A stretch of 5,863 bases of DNA, taken from positions 1-5,863 of the forward strand of contig JAKBHQ010000424.1 in the NCBI GenBank assembly GCA_021836665.1, given 5' to 3'. The position numbers and the translations under genes are program-made. This document shows, in pieces, positions 5,515 to 5,863 of this stretch. Positions within the stretch are counted from its first letter, which is position 1, and the number at the start of each line of letters is the position of its first letter. This stretch comes from Thermoplasmata archaeon. GTDB lineage: Bacteria; Actinomycetota; Acidimicrobiia; Acidimicrobiales; Acidimicrobiaceae. The notes under the pieces were generated by a model. That model was given only the letters and a program-made list of their open reading frames with translations, was not told the origin of the DNA and ran no database searches.

Positions 5515-5863
5515 ATGAAAGAGACCTCAGGAGACCAGAATTCCGGGCTGATGATCGGTCAGCCACCATTGCCGCTGGTTCCTAAAGAGACCACTCCAAT
5601 CGGTGATTCTGCTGGCATCTACGAAGACGAGCGTGGAGGTGCGGTCTTTATCTGGGGCAACGTCGTATACACCTGGGGACCGGGTGACGAGGCTCTTCGG
5701 CGACTTGCTGCAGTACAACTTGTAGAGACTGGTGCCGCACGACCGATTGATGTTTCTCGTGCGTTTGAGGTCAAACCCAATTCCTTGTGGCGTTGGCGCA
5801 AAGACTTCGCAGAATTCGGTCTCGCTGGCCTCATCGATGCGAAGAGGGGTCCGAAGTCACAGC
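5515..5863 (+). CDS. HTH transposase-like protein, N-terminal part (truncated by window end)
   Basis: 116 codons are open to the window edge. After a poorly conserved N-terminus (1-40) comes a short aromatic segment, VFIWGNVVYTWG (44-55). A helix-turn-helix candidate follows at about 58-97, with DEALRRLAAVQLVETGAA, then the SLWRWRKDF recognition helix, then GLAGLIDAKRGPK. Helix-turn-helix, then WRW, then G-L-x-G-L, then a GPK hinge is the pattern of HTH heads of DDE-type transposases (HTH_29-like); the catalytic part would lie beyond the window. Arginine is mostly CGT/CGC/CGA here, whereas neighbours use AGG heavily, which fits acquisition by transfer. Start ATG 5515 is chosen; GTG 5512 is in frame and adjacent. 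A plain HTH regulator remains possible. The insertion-sequence family cannot be named and no terminal inverted repeat was identified. Confidence 0.6.
   Translation, partial: MKETSGDQNSGLMIGQPPLPLVPKETTPIGDSAGIYEDERGGAVFIWGNVVYTWGPGDEALRRLAAVQLVETGAARPIDVSRAFEVKPNSLWRWRKDFAEFGLAGLIDAKRGPKSQ

Overview
The window looks like a chromosomal segment from a moderate-GC actinobacterium. The evidence is a BldD-type regulator, an hrcA-dnaJ2-rsmE gene string, a mycobacterial PtpB-like phosphatase and several genes whose -10 box lies 6-7 nt before a GTG or ATG start (leaderless style). The lineage may be deep-branching, such as Acidimicrobiia, but that is inference. All convincing genes are on the + strand.

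Layout. Positions 1-78 hold the last codons of hrcA, the heat-shock repressor, overlapping by ATGA the start of dnaJ (75-1196), a complete J / G-F / four-zinc-motif co-chaperone. A 129-nt gap with competing hairpins leads to rsmE (16S rRNA m3U1498 methyltransferase). Its only start that keeps the full N-terminus is a CTG behind a perfect AAGGAG. Next is a BldD-like regulator (2085-2669) that keeps the complete c-di-GMP signature RxD-X8-RxxD. It sits behind a probable leaderless promoter carrying an imperfect palindrome. hemW (2742-3860), the radical-SAM haem chaperone, follows, and 17 nt later an unrecognised helical protein of about 102 residues. A possible 35-codon ORF bridges to a PtpB/LipA-type tyrosine or lipid phosphatase (4280-5251) with an N-terminal extension of about 88 residues.

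The 263-nt stretch after the phosphatase is non-coding. It contains a 13-nt tandem duplication and two crossing inverted repeats. The window ends inside an ORF (5515 onward) that looks like the N-terminal HTH part of a transposase-like protein; its arginine codon use differs from the other genes.

How they work together. hrcA-dnaJ form the proteostasis unit and rsmE is a housekeeping ribosome modifier often found next to it. hemW is usually close to hrcA in Actinobacteria, but here the BldD-like gene separates it from dnaJ-rsmE. The most interesting element is this c-di-GMP-responsive regulator, with a candidate autoregulatory site, embedded in housekeeping genes and upstream of a signalling phosphatase. 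I see no convincing novel multi-gene system. The unknown small protein, the odd rsmE start and the structured 5252-5514 region are the best leads.
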